Assembly: GCA_021778975.1 (NCBI GenBank)
Contig: JAJYBO010000024.1
Coordinates: 1 to 19,460, forward strand
DNA length: 19,460 bases
Direction: 5' to 3'
Source of the DNA: Deltaproteobacteria bacterium
GTDB lineage: Bacteria; Desulfobacterota; Desulfobacteria; Desulfobacterales; Desulfatirhabdiaceae
The first letter of the stretch is position 1. Each line of letters starts with the position of its first letter. A model generated the notes under the pieces. It ran no database searches and had not been told where the DNA came from. It saw only the letters and a program-made list of their open reading frames with translations. The translations under genes and the position numbers were made by a program. Positions 7,315 through 15,300 of the stretch are shown in pieces.

Positions 7315-9057
7315 ATGAATACACCCGCCAACAAGCTGCTCTATAATGTCAACGAATCGCCACCGCTATGGCTGATTTTGATCATGGGGTTGCAGCATGT
7401 CATGCTGATCTATAGTGAAATTGTGTTTTTGCCGGTCATCATTGGCAAAAAAGCAGGCGCGCCCATGGATCACATCCTGTTTGCATCCTCTGCCGCGGGG
7501 GTGGCGTCCGGCCTGATTACCCTGATTCAGGTGGTGCGACTCGGAACGTTTGGCGCTGGTTATACTTTGTTTATGGGCAGTTCTGCAGCATATCTGGCCA
7601 GCAGCCTTGAAACACTGAAGGCGGGCGGGTTTCCGCTTCTATGCACGTTGAGCATTCTGGTAGCCCCTGCCGAAATACTGATGGCCTATTTTCTGCGGTT
7701 TCTCCGGCATATCATAACGCCGGCTGTGGGCGGCGTTATCCTTCTGCTGGTGGTGTTAAGCCTTGTCCCTTTGAGCGCGTCGGAGTGGATGGGCGAAGCA
7801 GGGCATGCACTTTTCGCTTCTCAAAAAAACTTTTTGACCGGTTCGATCACGATGTGCGTTCTTCTGGGCGTATCGCTTTTCGGAAACCGGTTTTTGCGTC
7901 TCTGGTCCCCAATTCTTGGCATGGGCGCCGGTCTTCTGGTGTCCTGGTACTTCGGAATCCTGCATCTTCAGACGCTTCGTGACTATCCATGGTTCGGCTG
8001 GTTTCGTGGAACCTGGCCAGGACTGACATTCGATTTGAATTGGAGCTGTCTGCCCTTTGCAGTGGTTTTGGTGGTGCTTACCGTGATCAACGGTGTGCAG
8101 GCGATTGGCAACAGTATGGCCGTGCAGCGGATATCCCATCGGTCTCAGCGAAAGATTGATTATGGGGTAATACAGGGGACGCTCTATGGCGATGCGCTGG
8201 GTAATGTCATCGGCGGGCTGCTGGGGACTATTCCCAATGAAACGTATTCGGAAAACATCTCCATCCAGAAAGTGACGGGCGTGGCCAGTCGCTCTGTCGG
8301 CATCTGCGGCGGCCTGCTCCTGATGGCATTGCCGTTTTCACCCAAATTGAGCATGTTTTTAGTTCATCTTCCGTCACCGGTTTTTGGCGGATTTCTCATG
8401 GGGCTTGCGGCGATGATGTTTCCTTCAGGATTTGAACTCGTCTTTTCTCAAGGAATGACGCATCGCTCCGGCCTGCTGGTGGGGATATCCCTGTGCGTCG
8501 GCATCGTAGCGGAATCCGGGAGATTCTTTCCCGGCCTTTTTCCGTCTTATCTGAGCGTATTTCTGGATAGTGGCGTGGCTACCGGAGGGATGACGGCGAT
8601 CATTCTGAGTGTGCTTTTCCGGTTGCAGGAAAGCCGCGGGTATTCGGCCCGTATTCCCGCGGTGCTCAATAATCTACCAATGCTGATGGGCTGTGTTCAG
8701 GAGGCTGCGGATAATCTCGATCTTTCGCAAGAAAAGTTTTTGCGGGTGCAACTGGCATGTGAAGAAATATTCGTTCACATTGTCCGCGCCGATGAAAAAT
8801 GGGGAAACGAAAATTCACTGATCCTGAAAATCACGGAACGGGATGAGGAATTGTTTGTGGAAATTATCTATGGCAGAGAACTCGAAGATATCGGAAAAAC
8901 AAAAACACCGGTCAACCTGATGACAGCCGAATCCACGGATATGGATCGGCTGGGATTGACGCTGCTTCACCGGATTGTATATGATTTTCACCAGGTGGCC
9001 ATTTCGGGTGTCACCTATATCTGGTTCAAGGTTGTATCGTCAGAAAAACGCTCATGA
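7315..9057 (+). CDS. NCS2-family nucleobase permease fused to a C-terminal HATPase_c_2-like domain
   Basis: Residues about 15-440 form a multi-helix NCS2 (xanthine/uracil/ascorbate; SLC23) transporter. The family signature in helix 10 is visible at 309-328, 'ETYSENISIQKVTGVASRSV'. Residues about 445-580 are extra and soluble, and look like an RsbW/anti-sigma-type GHKL ATPase module: 'DNLDLSQEKFLRVQLACEEI' resembles the helix carrying the N-box, and 'DMDRLGLTLLHRIV' the G2/GLGL region. Ordinary NCS2 proteins end after the helices, at about 430-480 residues. Key positions differ from the textbook. The transporter TM8 Glu and Asp of XanQ appear as Gln262 and Asn266, while Asp293, Glu313 and Asn314 are kept. 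In the ATPase part the N-box Asn seems to be His488 and the DxG Asp appears to be Tyr519. No strong ribosome site precedes ATG 7315. Its stop overlaps the aroC stop. The transporter call is firm; the ATPase-fold call is by eye. Confidence 0.85.
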   Translation: MNTPANKLLYNVNESPPLWLILIMGLQHVMLIYSEIVFLPVIIGKKAGAPMDHILFASSAAGVASGLITLIQVVRLGTFGAGYTLFMGSSAAYLASSLETLKAGGFPLLCTLSILVAPAEILMAYFLRFLRHIITPAVGGVILLLVVLSLVPLSASEWMGEAGHALFASQKNFLTGSITMCVLLGVSLFGNRFLRLWSPILGMGAGLLVSWYFGILHLQTLRDYPWFGWFRGTWPGLTFDLNWSCLPFAVVLVVLTVINGVQAIGNSMAVQRISHRSQRKIDYGVIQGTLYGDALGNVIGGLLGTIPNETYSENISIQKVTGVASRSVGICGGLLLMALPFSPKLSMFLVHLPSPVFGGFLMGLAAMMFPSGFELVFSQGMTHRSGLLVGISLCVGIVAESGRFFPGLFPSYLSVFLDSGVATGGMTAIILSVLFRLQESRGYSARIPAVLNNLPMLMGCVQEAADNLDLSQEKFLRVQLACEEIFVHIVRADEKWGNENSLILKITERDEELFVEIIYGRELEDIGKTKTPVNLMTAESTDMDRLGLTLLHRIVYDFHQVAISGVTYIWFKVVSSEKRS

Positions 9058-10131
9058 TGTCTTATCGCCGGGCAAGCGGCGTCCCATCCGTTGCTGTCTG
9101 AGAATATGATCGGCGAGTGTTATCCGCACCATGGCCTCGCATACCGGGTTGATCCGGGGGATGGCGGCGATGTCGTGACGTCCTTTGATGGAAAGCGCCA
9201 CAGGCTCTCGCCGGCTGTTGATAGTTTGCTGCGAAATGGATATGGACGGAATGGGTTTGACGGCAACCCGTATCCTCAGGTCGTCTCCATTGGAAATACC
9301 CGCCAGAATGCCTCCAGCATGATTGGAGGTAAACCCTTCCGGAGTGATGGGATCGTTGTTTTCAGACCCCAGTTTGGAAGCGGCGCTGAATCCGTCGCCG
9401 ATTTCGACGCCTTTAACAGCGCCGATGCTCATCAGCGCTTTGGCCATATCCGCATCCAGTTTGTCGAAAACTGGCTCTCCAAGCCCGGCGGGGACGCCGG
9501 TCGCCAGAATTTCGACAATTCCCCCAATGGAATCTCCCCGCTTTCGTACTTCTTCCACCCTGGCCGCCATCAGTGTGGCGGCGTCTTTATCCGGGCAGCC
9601 GAACGGATTTCGGGAGATTTCATCCATGTTGGTTTGAATTGCCCGGACGCCGCCAAGCTCCCGCGTCCAGGATGTCACCCGAATGCCGCTAATATCCAGG
9701 ATCAGACCTGCAACTGCGCCGGCAGCGACCCTGGCGGCAGTTTCTCGGGCCGAAGCCCTGCCGCCGCCGCGCCAGTCACGGATGCCGTATTTGGCCTGAT
9801 AGCTGATATCACCGTGGCCAGGACGGTATATATCGGCGAAATCGGCGTATGCGCCGGAGTTGGCGTCCTGATTGGCGATCATGACAGCGATGGGCGTGCC
9901 TGTGGTTTTTCCCTCGAAAACACCCGAAAGAATTACCGCCTGATCCGGCTCTTTCCGGCGGGTGCTGGCGGATGAGCCGCCGGGCCGCCTTCTGTCGAGG
10001 AAAATCTGAATCACGGTTTCATCCAGATCGAGCCCAGGCGGACATCCGTCAATAATGACGCCGATTCCTTTGCCATGAGATTCTCCCCAGGTGGTGACAC
10101 GAAACAGGGTTCCAAACGTATTTCCAGACAT
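9052..10131 (-). CDS. aroC: Chorismate synthase
   Basis: This enzyme catalyses the last step of the shikimate pathway, anti-elimination of phosphate from EPSP to chorismate, using reduced FMN. The 359-residue product is a normal length. It begins 'MSGNTFGTLFRVTTWGESHG', which includes the first signature (GESHG, with the active-site His). The second signature is in 'YGIRDWRGGGRASARETAAR' and the third in 'RHDIAAIPRINPVCEAMVRI'. The frame stays open upstream to 10224, but I set the start at ATG 10131 because AAGGAAG lies 8 bases upstream and the family N-terminus begins here. It is 16 bp downstream of shikimate kinase, so aroK and aroC form a pair. The TGA on this strand (9052-9054) overlaps the end of the convergent permease gene. 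Confidence 0.97.
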   Translation of the reverse strand: MSGNTFGTLFRVTTWGESHGKGIGVIIDGCPPGLDLDETVIQIFLDRRRPGGSSASTRRKEPDQAVILSGVFEGKTTGTPIAVMIANQDANSGAYADFADIYRPGHGDISYQAKYGIRDWRGGGRASARETAARVAAGAVAGLILDISGIRVTSWTRELGGVRAIQTNMDEISRNPFGCPDKDAATLMAARVEEVRKRGDSIGGIVEILATGVPAGLGEPVFDKLDADMAKALMSIGAVKGVEIGDGFSAASKLGSENNDPITPEGFTSNHAGGILAGISNGDDLRIRVAVKPIPSISISQQTINSRREPVALSIKGRHDIAAIPRINPVCEAMVRITLADHILRQQRMGRRLPGDKTS

Positions 10132-10139
10132 GATGTGGA

Positions 10140-10146
10140 CTTCCTT
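10140..10146 (-). promoter_or_regulatory. Ribosome binding site of aroC
   Basis: AAGGAAG on the minus strand ends 8 bases before ATG 10131. It decides this start over the longer upstream open frame. It sits in the 16-bp gap after the aroK stop. Confidence 0.7.
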
Positions 10147-10147
10147 T

Positions 10148-10711
10148 TTATGCGGTTTCAGCTTCGACGATAATGGACAGGATATATCGGCAGATGGTTT
10201 CGATATCCGCATCATCGGCGTCAACCATCATATCGGCTGCCTGTTCATACAGCGGCGCTCTGTGCTGCATGACCGATGCGATTTCAACCATGCAGCCCGC
10301 GGTGGTCAGACCGGGGCGCTGACCAGGGGTGGCCGGGTCTTGGGATATCCGGTTTCGGGCGGTTTCAGGCTTGATCCGAAGCCAGATAACCCGTCCGGAA
10401 GACTTCATGCGCCGGATATTGTCGGCATCCAGAATGACGCCGCCTCCGGTTGCGACGATATGGCCGCTTCGAAGCGCCATTTGTTTCACGATATCGGATT
10501 CGAGGCGTCGAAAGGCGTCCCATCCATGGTGAGCGACCATGTCTTGAATGCTGGCGCCTGCCGCCTGAACCGCTTCTGCATCCATATCCAGAAAGGGTCG
10601 GTTCAGAAAACGCGCCAGCTTTTTACCCACAGATGTTTTTCCGGAGCCGCGATATCCGATCAGATAAATATTCGGAGTACTTTTCACAACGAAGTCGCCA
10701 GGCTTATTCAA
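10148..10711 (-). CDS. aroK: Shikimate kinase
   Basis: This enzyme phosphorylates the 3-OH of shikimate with ATP in the cytoplasm, two steps before chorismate synthase. It is a P-loop NMP-kinase-like protein: Walker A 'GYRGSGKTSVGK' (residues 19-30), shikimate-contacting 'DMD' (42-44) and Arg68/Arg69 in 'AFRRLE', 'TGGG' (88-91), and lid 'PGQRPGLT'. Length (187 residues) is normal. The start is uncertain. TTG 10711 overlaps the end of the upstream gene by 8 bp. GTG 10687 would give 'VKSTPNIYLIGY', whose short lead before the first beta strand matches AroK better. Neither has a convincing Shine-Dalgarno, so translation may be coupled to the gene before it. AroK versus AroL cannot be settled, but the neighbour aroC supports the pathway. 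Confidence 0.95.
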   Translation of the reverse strand: MNKPGDFVVKSTPNIYLIGYRGSGKTSVGKKLARFLNRPFLDMDAEAVQAAGASIQDMVAHHGWDAFRRLESDIVKQMALRSGHIVATGGGVILDADNIRRMKSSGRVIWLRIKPETARNRISQDPATPGQRPGLTTAGCMVEIASVMQHRAPLYEQAADMMVDADDADIETICRYILSIIVEAETA

Positions 10712-12209
10712 CGGTTATCGAAACGATGTTATCCAAAATGAAGACACCCGATGGTTTTTGATACGCATACCCATAGATGAAGCGGTCTCCCGCCTTCAAC
10801 CCCAGAGAGGACATGGACGCTTTGGCGACAGATGTCAAATGACTTGTGTTGAAGCTATACGTGTAGTTGTTGAGCGTCGCCATGACCTGATTCAGTTCGA
10901 AGATGCCAATGTCTGAATACAGGTATATCGGCATCGAGCCGCCGCTTGCGATTTCCGTGAAAGGGAGCCATTCATAAACGGGCGTATCGCCATATTTGTT
11001 GCTGGAATTGACCATCAGCTCCACAACCTGATTTGCCGGAAGCGATGTCTGAACAAAGCCTGCGTCAACGCCTATCTGTTTTTCTCCTCCCCGCACCGCG
11101 CGAACACAATATATGTTGGTTTTGTTGTAGTCGTCAACGTCGCCGAAGTAAAAATTGACGATCCATGCGTTGCTGGTCTGGTAGGCGCCGGTTGTGCCTG
11201 ACCAGAACCACGACGCGGGCGCATTCGGAAAATATGTGGTATCGAGGGAAGGGTTGCTCCGGCTGTTGTCCGCCAGGCTGCGTAACTCTTTGACGCTGGG
11301 CAGCCGCCAGTCCGTATGTCCAGCGAGGTTGAGAGCCGCGCAGTAAGACAGCGCCTGATCCCATGTCATATTGGTGGCCGCGGTTTGCTGCCATGTCAGC
11401 CCGGTGGAACCATCGGTGACGGTGCCGTCGCCGTTATCCGTAAAGCTGGTGGCGACTGTCGCGGCAGTTGTCAGCAATTGACCGGTTGACGCAGCACCGG
11501 ACGACGATGGACCACCGCGAACCGCCCGTACATAGTTGCCGTTGGATTTGTAGTAGGCGTGAACATAGCTGCGGTCGAAATGCACCAGCCATGCGTTGTC
11601 GGTGTAGTTGACGAGGGTATCGCTGGACCAGTAGGGCGCAGCGATTGTGTTCGGAAAATACTTCGTATTGATCGCAGGCCCCGGATAAGGAATGCTGTAA
11701 TCAATGATATACGCCAGTTCCTTGTCGGTCGGCATACGCCAGTCGCTGAATCCGCCGAATTTGGCGTCATTCAGCGACTTGATGAAAGCCTCGGTGTTGG
11801 CGCCGTCTCCGGGGGTTCCGGCATTTCCGCCGTTGGTGGCCGGGTTGCTGTCGTACCAGGTGTAGGTGTTGTCTGCATCGTGGGGATCGGCATAGTTTTG
11901 GATGCCGTCCTTGTTGGTTTTGACCTCCCAGACAAGACCTGTAATGTTGTCTTTCACCATGCTCCAGGATGTCGCCGCATCAGGCAGGGTATTTCCGGCA
12001 CTGTCCAGTTTGGCATAGGAAGGCGGGTTGATGATGTTGTTGGCGTCCTGGCCGTAAAAACTCTGGCCTTTTGATGGACATGTTATGACGTTGCCGACAT
12101 CGTCATAGCAGGTCGTTTGATTTGTACCAGGAATCGGGGTTGACCACGCGGATGATGCAACAACCATTAACGAGAGGATGAAAAACATGTACGCCCAGTT
12201 TCTTTTCAT
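10704..12209 (-). CDS. Exported protein with two DUF1566 (Lcl C-terminal-like) domains
   Basis: The 501-residue product begins with a signal peptide: Lys/Arg at 2-3, a hydrophobic core at about 7-18, and probable cleavage in 'SSAWS' at about 19-23. Two DUF1566/Lcl_C units follow, at about 83-233 ('TGLVWEVK', 'DWRMPTDKELAYIIDYS', 'YWSSDTLVNYTDNAWLVHFD', 'YVRAVRGG') and 255-375 ('TGLTWQQ', 'DWRLPSVKELRSLAD', 'FWSGTT', 'CVRAVRGG'). They are joined by a Ser/Ala/Thr-rich linker at 234-254. Residues about 380-501 form a further beta-rich domain I do not recognise. DUF1566 proteins are exported and often occur in large paralogous sets in Desulfobacterota; the Legionella Lcl domain is linked to adhesion. 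The molecular role here is unknown. ATG 12209 has AAAGGGA upstream and a plausible promoter. Its end overlaps the aroK start by 8 bp, so the shikimate genes may be read from this promoter. Confidence 0.85.
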   Translation of the reverse strand: MKRNWAYMFFILSLMVVASSAWSTPIPGTNQTTCYDDVGNVITCPSKGQSFYGQDANNIINPPSYAKLDSAGNTLPDAATSWSMVKDNITGLVWEVKTNKDGIQNYADPHDADNTYTWYDSNPATNGGNAGTPGDGANTEAFIKSLNDAKFGGFSDWRMPTDKELAYIIDYSIPYPGPAINTKYFPNTIAAPYWSSDTLVNYTDNAWLVHFDRSYVHAYYKSNGNYVRAVRGGPSSSGAASTGQLLTTAATVATSFTDNGDGTVTDGSTGLTWQQTAATNMTWDQALSYCAALNLAGHTDWRLPSVKELRSLADNSRSNPSLDTTYFPNAPASWFWSGTTGAYQTSNAWIVNFYFGDVDDYNKTNIYCVRAVRGGEKQIGVDAGFVQTSLPANQVVELMVNSSNKYGDTPVYEWLPFTEIASGGSMPIYLYSDIGIFELNQVMATLNNYTYSFNTSHLTSVAKASMSSLGLKAGDRFIYGYAYQKPSGVFILDNIVSITVE

Positions 12210-12254
12210 GTTGTTTTCCCTTTTTTTGTGGGATCAGCGTCTTTTATTTAAAAA

Positions 12255-12283
12255 AATTTATCAAATAGCGGACGGGATGACAA
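12255..12283 (-). promoter_or_regulatory. Putative sigma-70-type promoter of the DUF1566 gene
   Basis: On the minus strand TTGTCA (12283-12278) and TAAATT (12260-12255) are separated by 17 bases, followed by an AT-rich stretch and the GGGA ribosome site before ATG 12209. This gives 5/6 and 4/6 matches to the -35 and -10 consensus. It could also drive aroK-aroC. Confidence 0.4.
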
Positions 12284-12298
12284 TTTATATTTTGACGG

Positions 12299-12325
12299 CT
12301 TCGTAAAAAGTCCGGTTTTAGCCGG
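12299..12325 (-). terminator. Intergenic repeat copy 2 with small hairpin at the sbcC 3' end
   Basis: Bases 12299-12316 repeat 809-826 with one mismatch. On the minus strand a CCGG-CTAAAA-CCGG hairpin (12325-12312) spans the sbcC stop codon. It is followed by ACTTTTTAC, a T-rich run that could act as a weak intrinsic terminator. The 4-bp stem is short, so this is tentative. The rest of the 108-bp gap (12210-12317) holds the promoter described above. Confidence 0.4.
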
Positions 12326-15300
12326 TTTGATTCGTGGCGGTTGTATTTTGACAACCAGGCCCCAATATCCGGATTTTTCCGCCCGTCAGGGGCGTTACCT
12401 GAATCCGGGTGCCGATACGTTCCTGAAGCGCCGGCACATGTGAAATGACGCCGATCAGTTTGCCGTCCTGCCGGAGGCTGGCAAGGGTTTCCAGAGCGGT
12501 ATCCAGGGCTTCTTCGTCCAGCGCGCCGAACCCTTCGTCCAGAAACAGCGAATCTATCCGAACGTTTTTGCTGGCCATATGGGACAGTCCGAGCGCCAGC
12601 GCCAGGCTGACGATAAAGCTCTCACCGCCGGAAAGGTTTTTGGTGGATCGGATCTCGCCCGCCTGGTAGCTGTCAATTACGTTGAGTTCGAGCGGCTGTG
12701 TATTGTCACGGATCAGAAGATAGCGGTCTGTCATTTTTTGCAGTTGCCGATTGGCGTGATGTACCATCATTTCAAAGGTCAGACCCTGAGCGAAATTTCG
12801 GTATTTCTTTCCATCGGCGGATCCGATCAGTTCATGAAGCATATCCCATCTCGCGCAGTCGCGTTTTTGAGCGGTGATGGCGCAAACCCGTTCCTGCTGC
12901 TGCGCTTTCAGGCTTTCGTTGTCCTTGAGTTTTTGCCGGATACCGCCAATTTCCTGTTGAAACTCCTTCTGGTCGCCTTCCAGAACCGCCAGTGCTTTCT
13001 GAAGGGCTTCCAGGGTGTCCTCTGTGATTTGCTTTTGTCGCTCTATCTTCAGAAGCCCGGCTTTTTCACGTTCCCTGGAGGTGAGTTCGGTATTCTCTAT
13101 GACGAGTTTCTGGGAATGCTGCGCCAGGCGTTTGCGTTCGTTTTCGGGAAGACAGGCGGATTTGTAGCTTTCTTCATCGGAAAAGCCGGACGCTTCGATC
13201 TGTTTTTGAAAAACTTCCTGCGATGCTTGCAACTGAAGGTTCCGCGCCTGGATCGCCTGTTCCAGTTCCGTGATTCCGGCCTTCAGGCGGCTGAGTTCCT
13301 GATGCGCCGATATCTGCTTTTGCCGGGCCATATCCAACTGCGTATCAGCCGCTTCGATGTCTGCGGAAAGGCGCGCTTCCTCATCGTCAGGTGTCTTGTC
13401 TCCGAAAATATCCCGCCGCTCGCGGACAAGGGCCGCGCGTTCCTGCAAAAGATGATCCCGCTGTTCCTGCCGCTGCTTCAGCTCGGTTTCTGACTTTTGG
13501 ATTTGCTCGGACTGGTGGCTGGTCTGTATTTCAAGGCCGGCGATTGTCTGATCGAGTTCGGCTTTTTCTTTGTGACGCGCGGTCCACCGGTCGCGCCGGG
13601 ATGTCAGTTGCTGGAGAACATCATCCAGAGCGCCGACAGAGAGCGCTTCGACCCCGAATGCCCGTACCTCTGTTTGCAACTGAACCAGCGATTTTTCCTG
13701 TTGTTCCCGATATCCATTCGCTTCCATTTTCAACCGATCGCACTGTTGCCCGGCAGAATCCATTTTATGGATCGCCGTCTGAACCTCATGTTCCGCCTTC
13801 ACAACCGAAGCCCCTGCTTTTTCGAGAGCTTCTCGCCGTGTGGTCAACGCCTTTCCAGCCGTATCGGCTGCCTCTATTGTGGCGGTGATGCGCGCAAGTC
13901 GCCGGGTATTGTCTTCTTGAAGCCGTTTGAGTTTTTCGTTCAGTTCGGGGTCGGATGCGGTCAGTTCCATATCCGGCGACAGTTGTGTGGCGATAGTCTC
14001 AATCCGGCGACCGGCCGCTTCTTTTCTATCCATATGATCCTTGCGGCCGGACACCGCCTGCTCGATATCCTTGTTGAGGCTGGTCCGTTTCACCTTCAGC
14101 CCGGAAATCGCGGCGGTGACGGATTTCAGCTCCTTTCTGACCGCTGTGAGACGTTTGCGGGTTTCGTCCGGAGCCGGAACATTGCCTTCCGCAAAGGGGT
14201 GCTTTAGGGCGCCGCACAGAGGGCAGGGGTCGCCATCCCGAAGCTGACAGCGAGCGTCTTCAAGCGCCTCGATCTTTTTGAGCAGTGTCAGTTGGGTCTC
14301 CAGCAGTTCCCATTCCTGTTCAAGGGTGTTCTGCTTTTCAATATGTCCCGAAAGCGCGGCTGTCAGAGCGGACACTTCGGCGTGAAGCGTGGTTTGACGA
14401 TTGGCAAGCTCAACGGCGATTTTTTGGGATTCAGACAGAGCCTGCGCCGCCTCGATCGCGGCGGCGAGCAGATATCCTTGAGCGGTCAGGCGTTCGTGGT
14501 GCTGACGCCAGTCCGCCAGTTCCCGATCTTCAAGAATTTTCAGAAGCTCCGCCTGTTTTTCGGTCAGCGATATTTGGATTTCCGCGTGTTTTCGTTTTTC
14601 ATTTTCCAGATGCGACACCTGTTTTCGCCAGGCGGCGGATGATTCTTTCACCTGGTTTTCAGCATGTGTGATTTCGTCGAGTTTGGCGGTCAACTGAACA
14701 TTCAGGCTTTTCAGAACCTCAAAGCGCCCGCGTATTCCGGCAAGGTGTTCCACCAGCCCTTCATCCGCCATAGATGTTTTCAGCGCCTGTTGTAATTTTT
14801 CCAGTTTCTTGCGTTTGTCGGCCAGCGTATCGGAATCTTTCCGCCACCGGATTCTGAGCGTATCGAGAGATGCGGTAATCTCGGCGATGGTCTTATCCGC
14901 CGCTCTGACAGGCGCATCTTTTTCGGCGATCTTCAGATCCAGCTCACGAGCTTTCCGAAGCACCGGTTGTACTTTCTGATGTTCCGCCTTTTTGGTTTCA
15001 AGCCGTTCAACGGCCGCTTTCATGGCGTTTTCGGTCTGTATGGCGATGCGGGTGTGGTCGGGAAGCGATTCATGGTATTCATGCAGTGTGCGCCGCGCCG
15101 CTTCCTGTTGATTGCGAACGGCCGTCAGCGCCGCATAATCAGCGGCAAATTCAAGCGCCCGGACAGCGGCGTCGAGTCTTGTCTGATCGGGTGCGAATGC
15201 CTCCAGCCGGGTGTTCAGCATATTTTTCGCCTGAGCAAGCTGTGTCAGTTCCGCTTCAAGTCGGACGATGCCTTCGCTCCAGATGACGGCCTGATGTTTT

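Noticed and set aside
9091..9975. A 294-codon plus-strand open frame opposite aroC
   Set aside because: aroC on the other strand has all three family signatures; this frame has no recognisable protein features.
10704..12209. DUF1566 protein as the variable target of a diversity-generating retroelement
   Set aside because: No reverse transcriptase or template repeat was seen in the window, and the ends of the two units do not form a near-identical repeat pair.
12579..13493. A 304-codon plus-strand open frame opposite sbcC, with others like it across 13400-15350
   Set aside because: These are antisense shadows of an intact sbcC with correct Walker, hook and signature motifs.
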